Assembly: GCA_020436125.1 (NCBI GenBank)
Contig: JAGQYK010000029.1
Span: 1-39,607 of the forward strand
DNA: 39,607 nt
Direction: 5' to 3'
Source: Cyclobacteriaceae bacterium
GTDB taxonomy: Bacteria > Bacteroidota > Bacteroidia > Cytophagales > Cyclobacteriaceae
Below are positions 22,893 to 32,425 of this stretch, piece after piece. Every line of letters begins with the position of its first letter. Position 1 is the first letter of the stretch. Made by a program: the position numbers and the translations under genes. The notes under the pieces were generated by a model. The model saw nothing but the letters and a program-made list of their open reading frames with translations, made no database searches and was not told the DNA's origin.

Positions 22893-24180
22893 TGTTGAAG
22901 AGATCAAGTAATGCCTGAGACGTAACGCCTACTCCCGTCTCTATAGAGATCTCCGGTTGTGGATAATAGTAAGGTGAGTGTAATCCAGGCAGGTCACCAC
23001 TTTTCATTCTCGTATCAGGCACAGTACCGAGCCAATAAAAAACAGTAGGTACCTTGTGTTCAGTTTGCCCATAGTAAGAAAAGTCTTCTGAAAGCATTAC
23101 AGGTTCTTCATCGATCACATTATCTTTTCCAACTACAGAGGTGGCTGATTCAATTACACGAGAGGCCATTGCAGGATTATTATAATTGGCGGGACCCGCC
23201 TCCTTGATAATGACTTCTGGCATTTTGTCTTCTGGTAATCCGGCTGCAATGCCCACTCCTCTTGCAATTTCTTTTATTCTCTTGTTCACTATGTCCAATA
23301 CTTCACTCTTAAATGATCTCACGGTTAGTTTTAGTGTAACCATGTCCGGGATAATATTGCCTACCGTACCGCCTTTGATCGTTCCTACTGTTACCACTGC
23401 TGATTCAGTAGGTTTTACATTTCTACTCACAATGGTTTGCAATTCCATGATTAGCATACTGCTTAACACTATTGGATCAATCGACATATGTGGAGAAGCT
23501 CCATGTGATCCTACTCCATACACATTAATATCAACGCTCTGAGAACTGGCCATTACAAATTCTTTCCCAATACCTACCTGACCTGCTGGAAGCGTAGGGC
23601 TTGAATGTAAACCTATTCCATAAGTAGGTACTCCAAATTTTTCATAAAGACCAGCTTCTAACATCATTTTGGCGCCAGCCCCTATTTCTTCAGCGGGTTG
23701 GCCAATTAACAAAAGAGTCCCTTTCCATTTATCCTTCATAGCAACCATGGCTCTGGCAGTTCCCAACCATGTGGTCATGTGAATGTCGTGACCGCAGGAA
23801 TGCATAGTGCCTACTTGTTCACCATTGAGTGATGCCTTCAATTGACTTTGATAGGCCAATTCAGTTTTTTCGTACATGGGAAGAGCATCCATATCAGTGC
23901 GATAGAGAATAGTAGGGCCATTGCCGTTTTTGTACACCCCAACAATACCGTAGCCGCCAAAATTTTCTGTAACTGAAAATCCAACTTTCTTCAATTCAGC
24001 AGCAAGTGCTTTTGAGGTCTCCTTTTCCTGAAGAGAAATCTCCGGATTCTTATGTCTGGTTTTATAAAACTCAACCAAGAATGGCATGTCGTTTTTGATA
24101 ATTTTTTTATCGATAACAGGAGGGCCTGCTACAAAAGCAGAAGAAACAATGAGAATTAGTATAATGGAAAGTATCCGCAC
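22882..24180 (-). CDS. Exported M20 amidohydrolase (hippurate hydrolase-like)
   Basis: An enzyme of the M20D (hippurate hydrolase/IAA-amino acid hydrolase) type, about 432 residues from GTG 24180. That start puts a signal peptide (RILSIILILIVSSAFVAG) at the N-terminus. ATG 24225 is possible; ATG 24264 lies inside the upstream terminator and is rejected. Metal ligands: MHSCGHDIHMTTW (Cys and His), LIGQPAEEIGAGAKMM (Glu pair), GIGLHSSP (His) and PGLHSPYY (final His). MLSEDFSYYGQ is the conserved domain-closing motif. It probably hydrolyses N-acyl amino acids or short peptides in the periplasm. It lies on the same strand as the amidase but is separated from it by a terminator. Confidence 0.88.
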   Translation of the reverse strand: MRILSIILILIVSSAFVAGPPVIDKKIIKNDMPFLVEFYKTRHKNPEISLQEKETSKALAAELKKVGFSVTENFGGYGIVGVYKNGNGPTILYRTDMDALPMYEKTELAYQSQLKASLNGEQVGTMHSCGHDIHMTTWLGTARAMVAMKDKWKGTLLLIGQPAEEIGAGAKMMLEAGLYEKFGVPTYGIGLHSSPTLPAGQVGIGKEFVMASSQSVDINVYGVGSHGASPHMSIDPIVLSSMLIMELQTIVSRNVKPTESAVVTVGTIKGGTVGNIIPDMVTLKLTVRSFKSEVLDIVNKRIKEIARGVGIAAGLPEDKMPEVIIKEAGPANYNNPAMASRVIESATSVVGKDNVIDEEPVMLSEDFSYYGQTEHKVPTVFYWLGTVPDTRMKSGDLPGLHSPYYYPQPEISIETGVGVTSQALLDLFNTKM

Positions 24181-24252
24181 GGTGTTGAGGTTTTGATTTG
24201 TAATCAACGAATGTAACAAAATCATCGCAAAGGTTAACTCAGCGTAAGCTAT

Positions 24253-24277
24253 AAAAAAGGCCACCGATGGTGACCTT
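24253..24277 (-). terminator. Intrinsic terminator after the amidase gene
   Basis: A stem AAGGtCACC/GGTGgCCTT (one mismatch, 3-base loop) at 24257-24277, followed on the minus strand by T6 (24253-24258), 42 bp after the amidase stop. Confidence 0.7.
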
Positions 24278-24318
24278 TCTAGATTTACATTATTCCCTTT
24301 AATGAGATAAAGGTCAAA

Positions 24319-26019
24319 TCAATCGATTTTCTTCATAAATCGCTCTGGATGTTGTTCACCAAACTCAGTAGACTGTTGAATGAGGTAAGCGGCTTCCAAA
24401 ATAGGGCCTTCGTCATACAAATTTCCCAAAAGGGTGATAGAGGTTGGGTGCCCCGATTTATCAAAGCCATTTGGAATAGAGATGGCTGGATGACCCGTAA
24501 GGTTGGTTGTTAAAGATTGATAACGTCCGAAGGTAGGGGAAACAATAATGTCCAGATTTTGAATTGTTTTATTAAATTTTTCTATGAGAACTTTTCTGTG
24601 TCGATTGGCTTGTAAGTATTCTACCGCAGAGATGAATCTGGACTGACGCAATGAGTTGGCGCGTGAGCCTTTATGTTGTTCTACCATCTCACGATCTTTA
24701 TGGTCAAGTACCAATTCATCAAAAAATGCACCTGCCTCTGCTCTTAAAATAATATCAAAAACATCAAATGGAATGCCATCAGGGAGCTCAACTTCTACGA
24801 GTTCAGCGCCTAATTTTTTCAGTGTCTCCAAAGTTTCGCTATTGTTTGACCCTACTTTGGAGGTGTCTTTGTCGAATAGCTTTTTAAAGTAACCGATCTT
24901 ATATCCACTAAGATCTGATTGCGGATTAAAAGCGAACGGATAATTCACTACTGTATGATCTTTTTCTATGGCACCAGCGTTTCCTTTTATCAATGAATAA
25001 ACAATAGCACAATCTTGGGCAGATCGACAAATAGGACCTACTTTATCCATGGACCACGATAAACTCATGCATCCGGCTCTGCTTACGCTGCCAAATGTGG
25101 GACGTAGTCCCGTTACTCCACATCTGGTAGATGGAGAAATAATTGAGCCTAACGTTTCGGTACCTATGGAAAACGCAACTAAACCGGCAGCAGTGGCAGA
25201 TGCAGAACCAGCTGAAGAACCACTTGCACCCTGTTGAAGATCCCAAGGATTTTTGGTTTTACCACCAAACCACACATCACCTCTGGCTAACGATCCAGAT
25301 ACTAATTTAGCTATAAGCACAGCGCCTGCGTCTTCCAATTTTTGAACGATTGCGGCTTTTTCATCAATTTCTTGATTTTTGTAAGGCATTGCACCCCATG
25401 TAGTTTTATAACCAGGCACAGCAAACAAATCCTTAATGCCATAAGGAATACCATGAAGTGGGCCTTTATAAATGCCATTACTTATTTCGTCATCCGCTTT
25501 TTTGGCTTGTTGTAGGGCAAGATCTCTGGTGATGGTGATACTCGCTTGTAATGTGTCTTTGTAGGTCTCCAATCTTTTAAGGTATAGGTTGGTCAATTGA
25601 GTTGATGTGATTTTTTTATTCTTGATAAGATTAGCAAGTTGTGCAACTGTCATAAAAGCAATCTTTTCTTCTACCTCTGGGTTGACCACATCTTCCGGTA
25701 AATTATAGTTCGACTTGCTATCGCGGATTTTTCTTTCGAATCCATCAGGTCTTGGATCAAAATACAGAGTAGGGGCAATACCGTAATCTAATTTAAAAAG
25801 ACGCATGGTATCATAGCCTTCTTTGTTTTCTTGTAGGTAACTCACCAGTGTGTCAATTTCCTGATTTGAAAATTGAACGCCTATTAAGTTTTGAGCTCCT
25901 TTTACATCCTGAGAGGTGATCTTCTCTTCTTTTGAAGTGCACTGCGTAAGTATCGCAAGTAGGGTGATTATTCCTGATGTAAAGAAAAAAATCTTTATCC
26001 TGGCGTCAGTTAGGTTCAT
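24319..26019 (-). CDS. Amidase signature family lipoprotein
   Basis: A 566-residue member of the amidase signature family. The signal ends LLAILTQCTSKEE, a good lipobox. The catalytic Lys is in LHGIPYGIKDLFAV; the Ser-rich core QQGASGSSAGSASATAAGL carries the cis-Ser, and the nucleophile Ser is in ETLGSIISPSTRCG (usual form GGSIRxPA). An N-terminal extension of about 130 residues (residues 30-160), including FYDPRPDGF-like text, precedes the core, a common arrangement in Bacteroidota. The substrate is unknown; these enzymes act on amide bonds of small molecules or peptides. The extra-cytoplasmic location distinguishes it from GatA. Confidence 0.88.
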   Translation of the reverse strand: MNLTDARIKIFFFTSGIITLLAILTQCTSKEEKITSQDVKGAQNLIGVQFSNQEIDTLVSYLQENKEGYDTMRLFKLDYGIAPTLYFDPRPDGFERKIRDSKSNYNLPEDVVNPEVEEKIAFMTVAQLANLIKNKKITSTQLTNLYLKRLETYKDTLQASITITRDLALQQAKKADDEISNGIYKGPLHGIPYGIKDLFAVPGYKTTWGAMPYKNQEIDEKAAIVQKLEDAGAVLIAKLVSGSLARGDVWFGGKTKNPWDLQQGASGSSAGSASATAAGLVAFSIGTETLGSIISPSTRCGVTGLRPTFGSVSRAGCMSLSWSMDKVGPICRSAQDCAIVYSLIKGNAGAIEKDHTVVNYPFAFNPQSDLSGYKIGYFKKLFDKDTSKVGSNNSETLETLKKLGAELVEVELPDGIPFDVFDIILRAEAGAFFDELVLDHKDREMVEQHKGSRANSLRQSRFISAVEYLQANRHRKVLIEKFNKTIQNLDIIVSPTFGRYQSLTTNLTGHPAISIPNGFDKSGHPTSITLLGNLYDEGPILEAAYLIQQSTEFGEQHPERFMKKID

Positions 26020-26245
26020 TGGGGTTGATGTTTATAGCGACAACTTACACCGAACAATAATTTAATCCAATCTTAATTTTATTGCTGGTTTTCACCCTTG
26101 TTGTAAAATTTGGTGGTTATGCAGATATAAATATTAGATTTTAGCAATTAATTATGCTACTTGCCCTCCTAAAATCCTGAGGGTTTAAAATGTATTTTTT
26201 GTTAGACAGTGAGATGTAGGAATTGAATAGGAATACGAATTGTCA

Positions 26246-27121
26246 ATGATCCCCTTTTATTCACTATTTATTCAGATGATTTACGGATGGGATGTAATCC
26301 TCCTTGGGTTATTATTTCTGTTCTTTGTTTCACTCGGCTCTTACGGGTTGGGGATGAATATTCGCGATAAGCGTAAAAAAGCACTTGAAAATTTAGTAAG
26401 AATAAGGACAGTTGAATTAGAAAAAGCCAACGAAGAACTCAAATTGCGAAATTCCGAACTCGATCGTTTTGTCTATAGTGCCTCGCATGACTTAAGTTCT
26501 CCTTTAAAATCAATCTTAGGATTAATCAATGTAGCCAAATTAGAAAACCCAGGAGATGATCAGCTGAAGTACTTAAGCATGATGCAAAAAAGTGTGGATA
26601 AATTGGAATCCTTTATTGAGGAAGTGATTCAGTATTCGCGTAATGCAAGACTTCCTATAAAGTATGAGTCACATCACTTTAAAAATTTTACTGCCGACAT
26701 TCTTCAAGGCTATCAATACATCACCAATTACGAGAAAATATCTTTTGAGATAGAAGACGATACAGGCGAGCCCATTATCACAGATGGGATGCGTTTAAGG
26801 ATTGTTCTTAATAATCTTATTTCTAACGCGATTAAATTTCATAGAATAAATGAGGACGTAAAACCAGTAATTAGAATTAATCGATCGATTGTGTCTAATC
26901 GTAATGTGATATCGGTACAAGATAATGGAAGAGGAATTCAATCTGAATACACGGAAAGGGTCTTTGAAATGTTTTTCCGTGGTACGGAGGAAATACCTGG
27001 ATCAGGGTTAGGTCTTTATATTTTGAAAGAAACAGTCAATCGATTGGATGGAGCAGTTACAGTTGAATCCAAGGTAGGCAAGGGCACTACGTTCATAATA
27101 TCCCTACCTATGGTTGAATGA
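26246..27121 (+). CDS. Membrane sensor histidine kinase without sensory domain
   Basis: A 291-residue kinase. The start is ATG 26246 rather than TTG 26240. One or two N-terminal membrane segments (about 14-36) are followed by a short coiled coil (residues 40-73, VELEKANEELKLRNSEL). The H-box is FVYSASHDLSSPLKSILG with phospho-His H81; the N-box is LNNLISNAIKFH, G1 is VQDNGRGI, the F-box is MFFRG, and G2 is GSGLGLYIL. There is no PAS, GAF or periplasmic sensor, so it may sense the membrane itself or work with a partner. The bacteriophytochrome-type kinases of Bacteroidota share the 'LDRFVYSASHDL' text. It lies alone; no response regulator is adjacent. The last 14 bases overlap the convergent helicase. 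Confidence 0.88.
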   Translation: MIPFYSLFIQMIYGWDVILLGLLFLFFVSLGSYGLGMNIRDKRKKALENLVRIRTVELEKANEELKLRNSELDRFVYSASHDLSSPLKSILGLINVAKLENPGDDQLKYLSMMQKSVDKLESFIEEVIQYSRNARLPIKYESHHFKNFTADILQGYQYITNYEKISFEIEDDTGEPIITDGMRLRIVLNNLISNAIKFHRINEDVKPVIRINRSIVSNRNVISVQDNGRGIQSEYTERVFEMFFRGTEEIPGSGLGLYILKETVNRLDGAVTVESKVGKGTTFIISLPMVE

Positions 27122-29027
27122 GTTCGAATGCGCTTTGGTAATAGTTTTTTCCTTGAACGTACTCCACCAGTTCATTGTAAAAGGAATTAGAATACAAAGT
27201 GCTGCTGTCTCCAATTATAATTACTTTTTTTTTGGCTCTGGTGATCGCCACATTAGTTCTTCGTATGTCATTTAGAAAGCCAATTTCACCACTCTCATTT
27301 GACCTTACCAGGCTAATGGCAATAACATCTCTTTCCTGTCCTTGAAAAGCATCCACAGTATTAATGGAAATGAGTGAAGCAATTTCATTGAGTTGAGGAG
27401 AGTCCTCAGCCAGATTTAATAAAGTGGCTACTTGTGCACTGTATGGTGTAATAATCCCAACAGTGTAGCCAGCATGTATCCATTCTTGCAGTCCTGTGTG
27501 GTCAACCAACTGTTCTAGTGCATTGATAAGTAATCTGGCTTCGTCTTTGTTGTATTTACTTAACGTTTCAGGATCTAATGTTTCATGATATCCGCAGCCT
27601 GCTGTATCAATAAAATTCATGGGTTGTTGATCAGACAATCGATGGTTCTTTATTGTGGAGTTTGCGATTAATTGATTTTTATAAAAATATTTTGAAGGAA
27701 ATGCCATAATGTCTTCATGCATTCTATATTGCACCTGAAGCATGCTGGCTGCTTCCGGATGTCTTTTAATACATTTTTCAAAAAGCGTTTCTGCCAACCC
27801 ATTGTTGGCTGCTTCTCGTGATTTAATGGTGGGAGGAAGTTGAAAGTGGTCACCAGCAAAAATGACACGTTCTGCCCTGCAGATAGGAATCCAACAAGCT
27901 GGTTCCAAAGCTTGCGCAGCTTCATCAATAAATACCGTTTTGTATTTCTTTCCTCTCAGGGTGGGGTGAGAGGCGCCTACAAGCGTGCACGTGATTACAT
28001 CACTTTTCTGAAGGATATCGTTGATGATGTAGAATTCCAACACGTCAGCATCTGCTTTCATAGCGTTGGCCTCTTGTCGCAGAAATCGTCTTTCTTCTTT
28101 CTCTTTGTATCCAAAATTGCGTTTGAATTTGGAAGCCTGATTACGCAGTTGTTCCATTTTCTTTCGCATCATCCTGAGTTCTTTGAAGTTGGGATGAGCT
28201 GCAATTTGTGCATCGAGGGTTTTGCTTAATGTCTGTTCTGTTACGCGAGCAGGGTGTCCAATTCGAACAACGTTAAGTCCAAATTCGCTTAATTTTTCTA
28301 CCAATAAATCTATAGACGCGTTGCTCGGTGTACATACCAATACCTGTTGTTCTGATTTTACCGTTTGTGCAATAGCCTGCACCAACGTTGTTGTTTTGCC
28401 TGTGCCAGGAGGGCCGTGTATGATACCCACTTCATTACACGAGGTTATGTGTTGAAGTGCTTTTTGTTGACTCTCGTTAAGGTGATCAGGGTAGTCAAAG
28501 GTCAGTTGTTCACGACTGGAGGTGGGAGACTTACCAAGAAGGATGTCTCTGAGTTCTGCTAGCCTCGAGTTTTCTGCCTTCATTACTTTCTTCATGGCCA
28601 GCTCCATTTCCCGATAACTCATCTCATCAAACATCACATCTATACCCAACAGACCGTGGTCGACCCAGTCGGGAAGGTCATCTGAGTTGAGGGTGATGAT
28701 CATTTGATTATCGCGGACGTAATTGATGACTCCACCGACATGATCCCGCTCTGGCTTTTGATGCGCATTACTAAAAACGCTTACCATCTTTCCACTTTGG
28801 AAGACATGTTTTTGTTCTAACTCGGTCGTTCGTTCCACCTCTATTATAAGACGTTCACCAGTACCGATATAATCCTTCTTCAGTTTTACAGGGTACCAGC
28901 AGATTCCCTCTTTGGTCTTTCTGTGCAGAGGAGTGAGCAGTACCTTTTGGCGATATTGTTCAAGGTCAGCCGCTCGTTCCAGGCGGATAAGGTCTAAGGT
29001 GTGTGAAAGTTCTTCTTGAATGTTCAT
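27108..29027 (-). CDS. UPF1/IGHMBP2-like superfamily 1B helicase
   Basis: A helicase of about 639 residues of the SMUBP-2/IGHMBP2 type. The start is ATG 29027; the longer frame to 29063 would begin upstream of a TAACTTTG box at 29037-29044. Motif I is HGPPGTGKTTTLVQA (about 201-215), motif Ia is VLVCTPSNASIDLLVEKL, motif II is VFIDEAAQALEPACW, motif III is IFAGDHFQLPPT, motif IV is LQVQYRMHEDIMAFPS, motif V is NTVDAFQGQERDVIAIS and motif VI is RRTNVAITRAKKKVIIIGD. An N-terminal 1B-type beta-barrel lies at about 30-140. Relatives unwind DNA or RNA 5' to 3'; the bacterial role is unclear. It is divergent from the FtsX permease. Confidence 0.92.
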   Translation of the reverse strand: MNIQEELSHTLDLIRLERAADLEQYRQKVLLTPLHRKTKEGICWYPVKLKKDYIGTGERLIIEVERTTELEQKHVFQSGKMVSVFSNAHQKPERDHVGGVINYVRDNQMIITLNSDDLPDWVDHGLLGIDVMFDEMSYREMELAMKKVMKAENSRLAELRDILLGKSPTSSREQLTFDYPDHLNESQQKALQHITSCNEVGIIHGPPGTGKTTTLVQAIAQTVKSEQQVLVCTPSNASIDLLVEKLSEFGLNVVRIGHPARVTEQTLSKTLDAQIAAHPNFKELRMMRKKMEQLRNQASKFKRNFGYKEKEERRFLRQEANAMKADADVLEFYIINDILQKSDVITCTLVGASHPTLRGKKYKTVFIDEAAQALEPACWIPICRAERVIFAGDHFQLPPTIKSREAANNGLAETLFEKCIKRHPEAASMLQVQYRMHEDIMAFPSKYFYKNQLIANSTIKNHRLSDQQPMNFIDTAGCGYHETLDPETLSKYNKDEARLLINALEQLVDHTGLQEWIHAGYTVGIITPYSAQVATLLNLAEDSPQLNEIASLISINTVDAFQGQERDVIAISLVRSNESGEIGFLNDIRRTNVAITRAKKKVIIIGDSSTLYSNSFYNELVEYVQGKNYYQSAFELIQP

Positions 29028-29036
29028 TTGTGGCGA

Positions 29037-29044
29037 CAAAGTTA
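29037..29044 (-). promoter_or_regulatory. Candidate -7 element of the UPF1-like helicase gene
   Basis: TAACTTTG on the minus strand exactly matches TAnnTTTG and lies only 9 bp before ATG 29027, implying a very short leader. No clear -33 box is seen. Confidence 0.3.
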
Positions 29045-29065
29045 AATGATAGAACCTTCCCACTG

Positions 29066-29077
29066 TCCGATATCGGA
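29066..29077. promoter_or_regulatory. 12 bp palindrome between divergent helicase and permease genes
   Basis: TCCGATATCGGA is a perfect palindrome in the 163 bp divergent intergenic region, about 22 bp upstream of the candidate helicase -7 box. It is possibly an operator, but no family can be assigned. Confidence 0.25.
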
Positions 29078-29190
29078 TAAAACTAAAAAATAATCAGTGC
29101 ATCCTTAAGATTGTTTATAGAACGAACATTTATATATGCTAAAAAGAAACCTTTTTATTTAATTGGAGTCTTCTCTATATATACCTATTC

Positions 29191-31656
29191 ATGATTAGCA
29201 ACATACTTCTCACCGCATTTAGAAGCCTCACTAAAAACAAATTCTTTTCAGCGCTTAATATTCTTGGGCTGGCCATCGGAATGGCTGTTTTTCTGCTCAT
29301 TGCTCAATACGTAAAGTTTGAAACGAGCTATGAGGATTTTATTAAGGGTAATGAGAATATCTATCGGGTAAAATTGGAAACCTATCTTAATAATGAGTTG
29401 CTGGTATCCAGTGCAGAAAACTATCCCGGAGTAGGTCCAGCATTAACAGATGAATTGCCTGAGGTGACAGGGTATGCACGTTTGTATAATTTGGGTTATA
29501 AGAATAATGTTATTATCACCAATGACGATGCGGTGCCCGAGCCAATAGCTTTTAAGCATAGGCATTTTCTTTATGCTGATTCTTCCTTCCTTCCCATGAT
29601 GGGTTATGAGATGTTGTTAGGAAATGCGGAGACAGTTTTAAGCGATCCAAATACCTGCGTGATTTCAGAGAAGTATGCCAGGATGTATTTTGGAAATGAA
29701 GATCCTTTAGGAAAGTCTTTACGGATGCAGGATGACGATTATAATAATGAGTTGGTAAAGGTGACAGGTGTTTTTAGAGATTTGCCACCCAATACACATT
29801 TAAAATATGATGTGTTATTTTCCTACAAAACCCTGTTTGGCAGAGGGGATTGGGCGCCTGGAAGATACGATCAAAGCTGGCAGAGAAAGGACATGTATAC
29901 TTTCATTAGCGTACGGCCAGGAACAGATCCTCGAGTTTTAGAGTCGAAATTCCCCGGAATTGTTTCCAAATTTAAGCCTGATCAGGCGGAAAGAAACCAG
30001 AGAGATGTGCTGTCGCTGCAGTTACTACCAGACATACACCTTACCTCTCGATTGGCCGAAGAGCCGGAACCGAATGGCGATCAACGCATTGTAAAGTTTT
30101 TAAGCATCATCGGAATTTTTGTGTTAATAATTGCGTGGATCAATTACATCAATTTGTCTACAGCCAAAGCGATGGAGCGCGCGCGCGAAGTGGGGGTGAG
30201 AAAAGTGATGGGCGCTTTTAAGGGGCAATTGATTTCGCAATTTCTTATGGAGTCAGCAGTCGTTAATCTTTTATCTCTTCTAATTGCTTTGGGATTGATT
30301 GCTGTTACTATGCCTTATTTTAATTCTATATCTGGGCTATCACTTACAATTGATTATTTATTACAAACTTGGTTTTTAATTCTGTGTGGCATTTTGTGGA
30401 TAGTAGGCACTTTGCTATCAGGGTTCTACCCTGCTTTGGTTTTATCTTCATTCAAACCTGTAACCATACTTAAGGGTAAATTGAAAAATAGCATTAGCGG
30501 GATATTGTTGAGAAAAACTTTGGTGGTGATTCAATTCACTGCATCGGTAGCATTGATAGCAGGAACATTTATTGTTTATCAGCAGCTCGACTTTATGATG
30601 GGGCGTGATATTGGTATGAACATCGATCAGGTAATGGTGGTGGAGCGTCCAGGTATTACTCCCTTAGATAGAAACTCATTCAATTCTGCTATTGATGTGT
30701 TTAGAAACGAAGTAAAAAAAGACCCTTCAATAAGTGCAGTTTCGGCATCGGTTACTATTCCGGGAAAACAACGTGAGTATAAAGCAGTCATCAAACGTTA
30801 TGGTGCGCCAGATGATCAGTCGTTGACGGTGAGATTCAATAGTATGGATTATGAATTCATGGATGTGTTTAAGATGAAATTAGTTGCTGGAAGACTTTTC
30901 TCAGAAGAGTATGTAGCTGATCAAGACACCAGTGTTCTAGTTACTGAATCTGCTGCTCGAATGATGGGCTTTGAGAAGCCTGAGGATGCCATCGGACAAA
31001 CTATAGCCATTGCTGCCTTTCGGTGGAATCCAATTATTGTGGGTGTGGTGAATGATTATCATCAGGTGTCATTAAAGAATGCATTAGATCCTACTGTATT
31101 TTACTTTACACAATATGGTGGAGAGTTTTACTCGTTCCGAATGAATAGCAATGATCTTACGCAATCTATTGAACATGTAAGAGAGGCATGGATAAAAGCA
31201 TTTCCTGGTAATCCTTTTGAGTATTTCTTTTTGGATGACTACTTCAATCAGCAATATGAAAATGAAAAACAGTTCGGAAGGTTGTTCACCACCTTTGCTT
31301 CGTTTGCAGTTATAGTAGGTTGCCTTGGTCTTTTTGGGTTATCAGCTTATACAGCTACTCAAAGAACCAAAGAGATTGGAATACGAAAAGTACTAGGCTC
31401 TTCTGAATCAAAAATCTTTCTTTTACTTTCTTCGGAATACATAAAATTGGTAATGCTAGCTATTATTATAGCTATGCCATTGATTTATTTTGGCATGAAT
31501 AATTGGATCAGTTCATTCCCCTATCAAACTAAAATATCATTATGGATATTTTTGGTTTCTGGAAGTATGGTGCTGATTGTGTCGTTGATGACGGTTACGT
31601 TTCAAACGCTAAGGGCAGCACGTACCAACCCGGTAAATGCACTAAGACACGAATGA
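29191..31656 (+). CDS. Large FtsX/MacB-type ABC transporter permease
   Basis: An 821-residue permease with the two-module layout typical of Bacteroidota. The N-terminal ALRSLTKNKFFSALNILGLAIGMA-like segment (about 5-30) is the first membrane helix. A MacB-type periplasmic core domain follows (about 50-260), then an FtsX domain with three helices (about 300-430, with AKAMERAREVGVRKVMGAFK). A second helix at about 445-465 leads into a second periplasmic region, and a C-terminal FtsX domain (about 690-821, with ATQRTKEIGIRKVLGSSESK) ends in TLRAARTNPVNALRHE. The ATPase partner is not in the window. The cargo is unknown; relatives export lipids, peptides or signals. The stop overlaps the convergent SMUG2 gene by 15 bp. 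Confidence 0.9.
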   Translation: MISNILLTAFRSLTKNKFFSALNILGLAIGMAVFLLIAQYVKFETSYEDFIKGNENIYRVKLETYLNNELLVSSAENYPGVGPALTDELPEVTGYARLYNLGYKNNVIITNDDAVPEPIAFKHRHFLYADSSFLPMMGYEMLLGNAETVLSDPNTCVISEKYARMYFGNEDPLGKSLRMQDDDYNNELVKVTGVFRDLPPNTHLKYDVLFSYKTLFGRGDWAPGRYDQSWQRKDMYTFISVRPGTDPRVLESKFPGIVSKFKPDQAERNQRDVLSLQLLPDIHLTSRLAEEPEPNGDQRIVKFLSIIGIFVLIIAWINYINLSTAKAMERAREVGVRKVMGAFKGQLISQFLMESAVVNLLSLLIALGLIAVTMPYFNSISGLSLTIDYLLQTWFLILCGILWIVGTLLSGFYPALVLSSFKPVTILKGKLKNSISGILLRKTLVVIQFTASVALIAGTFIVYQQLDFMMGRDIGMNIDQVMVVERPGITPLDRNSFNSAIDVFRNEVKKDPSISAVSASVTIPGKQREYKAVIKRYGAPDDQSLTVRFNSMDYEFMDVFKMKLVAGRLFSEEYVADQDTSVLVTESAARMMGFEKPEDAIGQTIAIAAFRWNPIIVGVVNDYHQVSLKNALDPTVFYFTQYGGEFYSFRMNSNDLTQSIEHVREAWIKAFPGNPFEYFFLDDYFNQQYENEKQFGRLFTTFASFAVIVGCLGLFGLSAYTATQRTKEIGIRKVLGSSESKIFLLLSSEYIKLVMLAIIIAMPLIYFGMNNWISSFPYQTKISLWIFLVSGSMVLIVSLMTVTFQTLRAARTNPVNALRHE

Positions 31657-32328
31657 TTCGGGGTCATTTAATTTCTTCAGATAATCATCGATGAATAGGT
31701 GCATGGTTTTTCTTCGGTACTGCATGATAAATCTTGGATGCGAGAGGGGGATTATATTTTTAAAGAACTGATGTTCGGCATTAAGTTTCGTTAGGAATTT
31801 ATAATTCTTTCCTTCACCAAGGCAGTAAGCTACTTCAGTATTTAGGCCAAAATTAATTTGTATGTTGATGGTATTGATAATAAATGGAAGTACGGCTTTT
31901 TGTAGTTTCGGATCGTCATAGTAGTTGAGGTTTTTTCCATCTTTTGTAAACCCCAATGGACTGACAGATCCGAAATAGAATTGGTTGTAAAAGATCTCTT
32001 TCCCCCCAAAAGCATTTATCATCAGGTATATAAAGTCGGCAGACAACTCTCTTTTCTTTGTTAAATTATTTTGTATGCCGCATTCTTCTTCCAGTTTCAC
32101 TGGGTCGGTGAATGGAATGCCTGTAAGCCCTGCGCCAAACCTTCCGGGGTTAATGCCTAATATTATTTTTCGAGGCTTTGAGTTGTTATAATATTTATTG
32201 TAGAACTTTTTACAAAGTGCGAAAGCCACTTCATTTTGGTACGGATTCATCACTTCTACGCCATTTGGGAGTTTATGCGTGAGATGTAGTCCTTTGAAGA
32301 AAGTGAGTATATGTTTTGAATAATCCAT
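31642..32328 (-). CDS. SMUG2-like uracil-DNA glycosylase family protein (DUF4918)
   Basis: A 228-residue protein from ATG 32328; an in-frame GTG two codons upstream is less likely. LGINPGRFGAGLTGIPFTDP (about residues 56-75) is the active-site loop of the uracil-DNA glycosylase fold (G-x-N-P-G), and the C-terminal LSHPRFIMQYRRKTM holds the H-P-x DNA-intercalation motif. SVSPLGFTKDGKNLNYYDD is a family-specific insert. It matches the SMUG2/DUF4918 group, which removes damaged bases, probably uracil. It should act in base-excision repair in the cytosol. The last 15 bases overlap the FtsX permease on the other strand. Confidence 0.85.
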   Translation of the reverse strand: MDYSKHILTFFKGLHLTHKLPNGVEVMNPYQNEVAFALCKKFYNKYYNNSKPRKIILGINPGRFGAGLTGIPFTDPVKLEEECGIQNNLTKKRELSADFIYLMINAFGGKEIFYNQFYFGSVSPLGFTKDGKNLNYYDDPKLQKAVLPFIINTINIQINFGLNTEVAYCLGEGKNYKFLTKLNAEHQFFKNIIPLSHPRFIMQYRRKTMHLFIDDYLKKLNDPESFVS

Positions 32329-32390
32329 CGGCACCTGTTTTCAAGTATAACAAGATTACAGAATACACTTAAGGTTTGGGTGCAATAAAA

Positions 32391-32398
32391 TAATTTTG
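32391..32398 (+). promoter_or_regulatory. Candidate -7 element of the D-aminoacylase gene
   Basis: TAATTTTG exactly matches TAnnTTTG, 27 bp before the ATG at 32426. A TTTG lies only 12 bp upstream, too close for -33, so it is a weak call. Confidence 0.3.
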
Positions 32399-32425
32399 AA
32401 TCTTCGTTAACTAAAATTACTACCC

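Noticed and set aside
24181-24264. ATG 24264 as start of the M20 amidohydrolase
   Set aside because: It lies within the terminator hairpin of the upstream amidase gene, and the signal peptide starts later.
26163-26190. CCCTC/GAGGG inverted repeat as a terminator or riboswitch
   Set aside because: The stem is only 5 bp with a 10-base loop and has no T-tract and no gene ending nearby; too weak to report.
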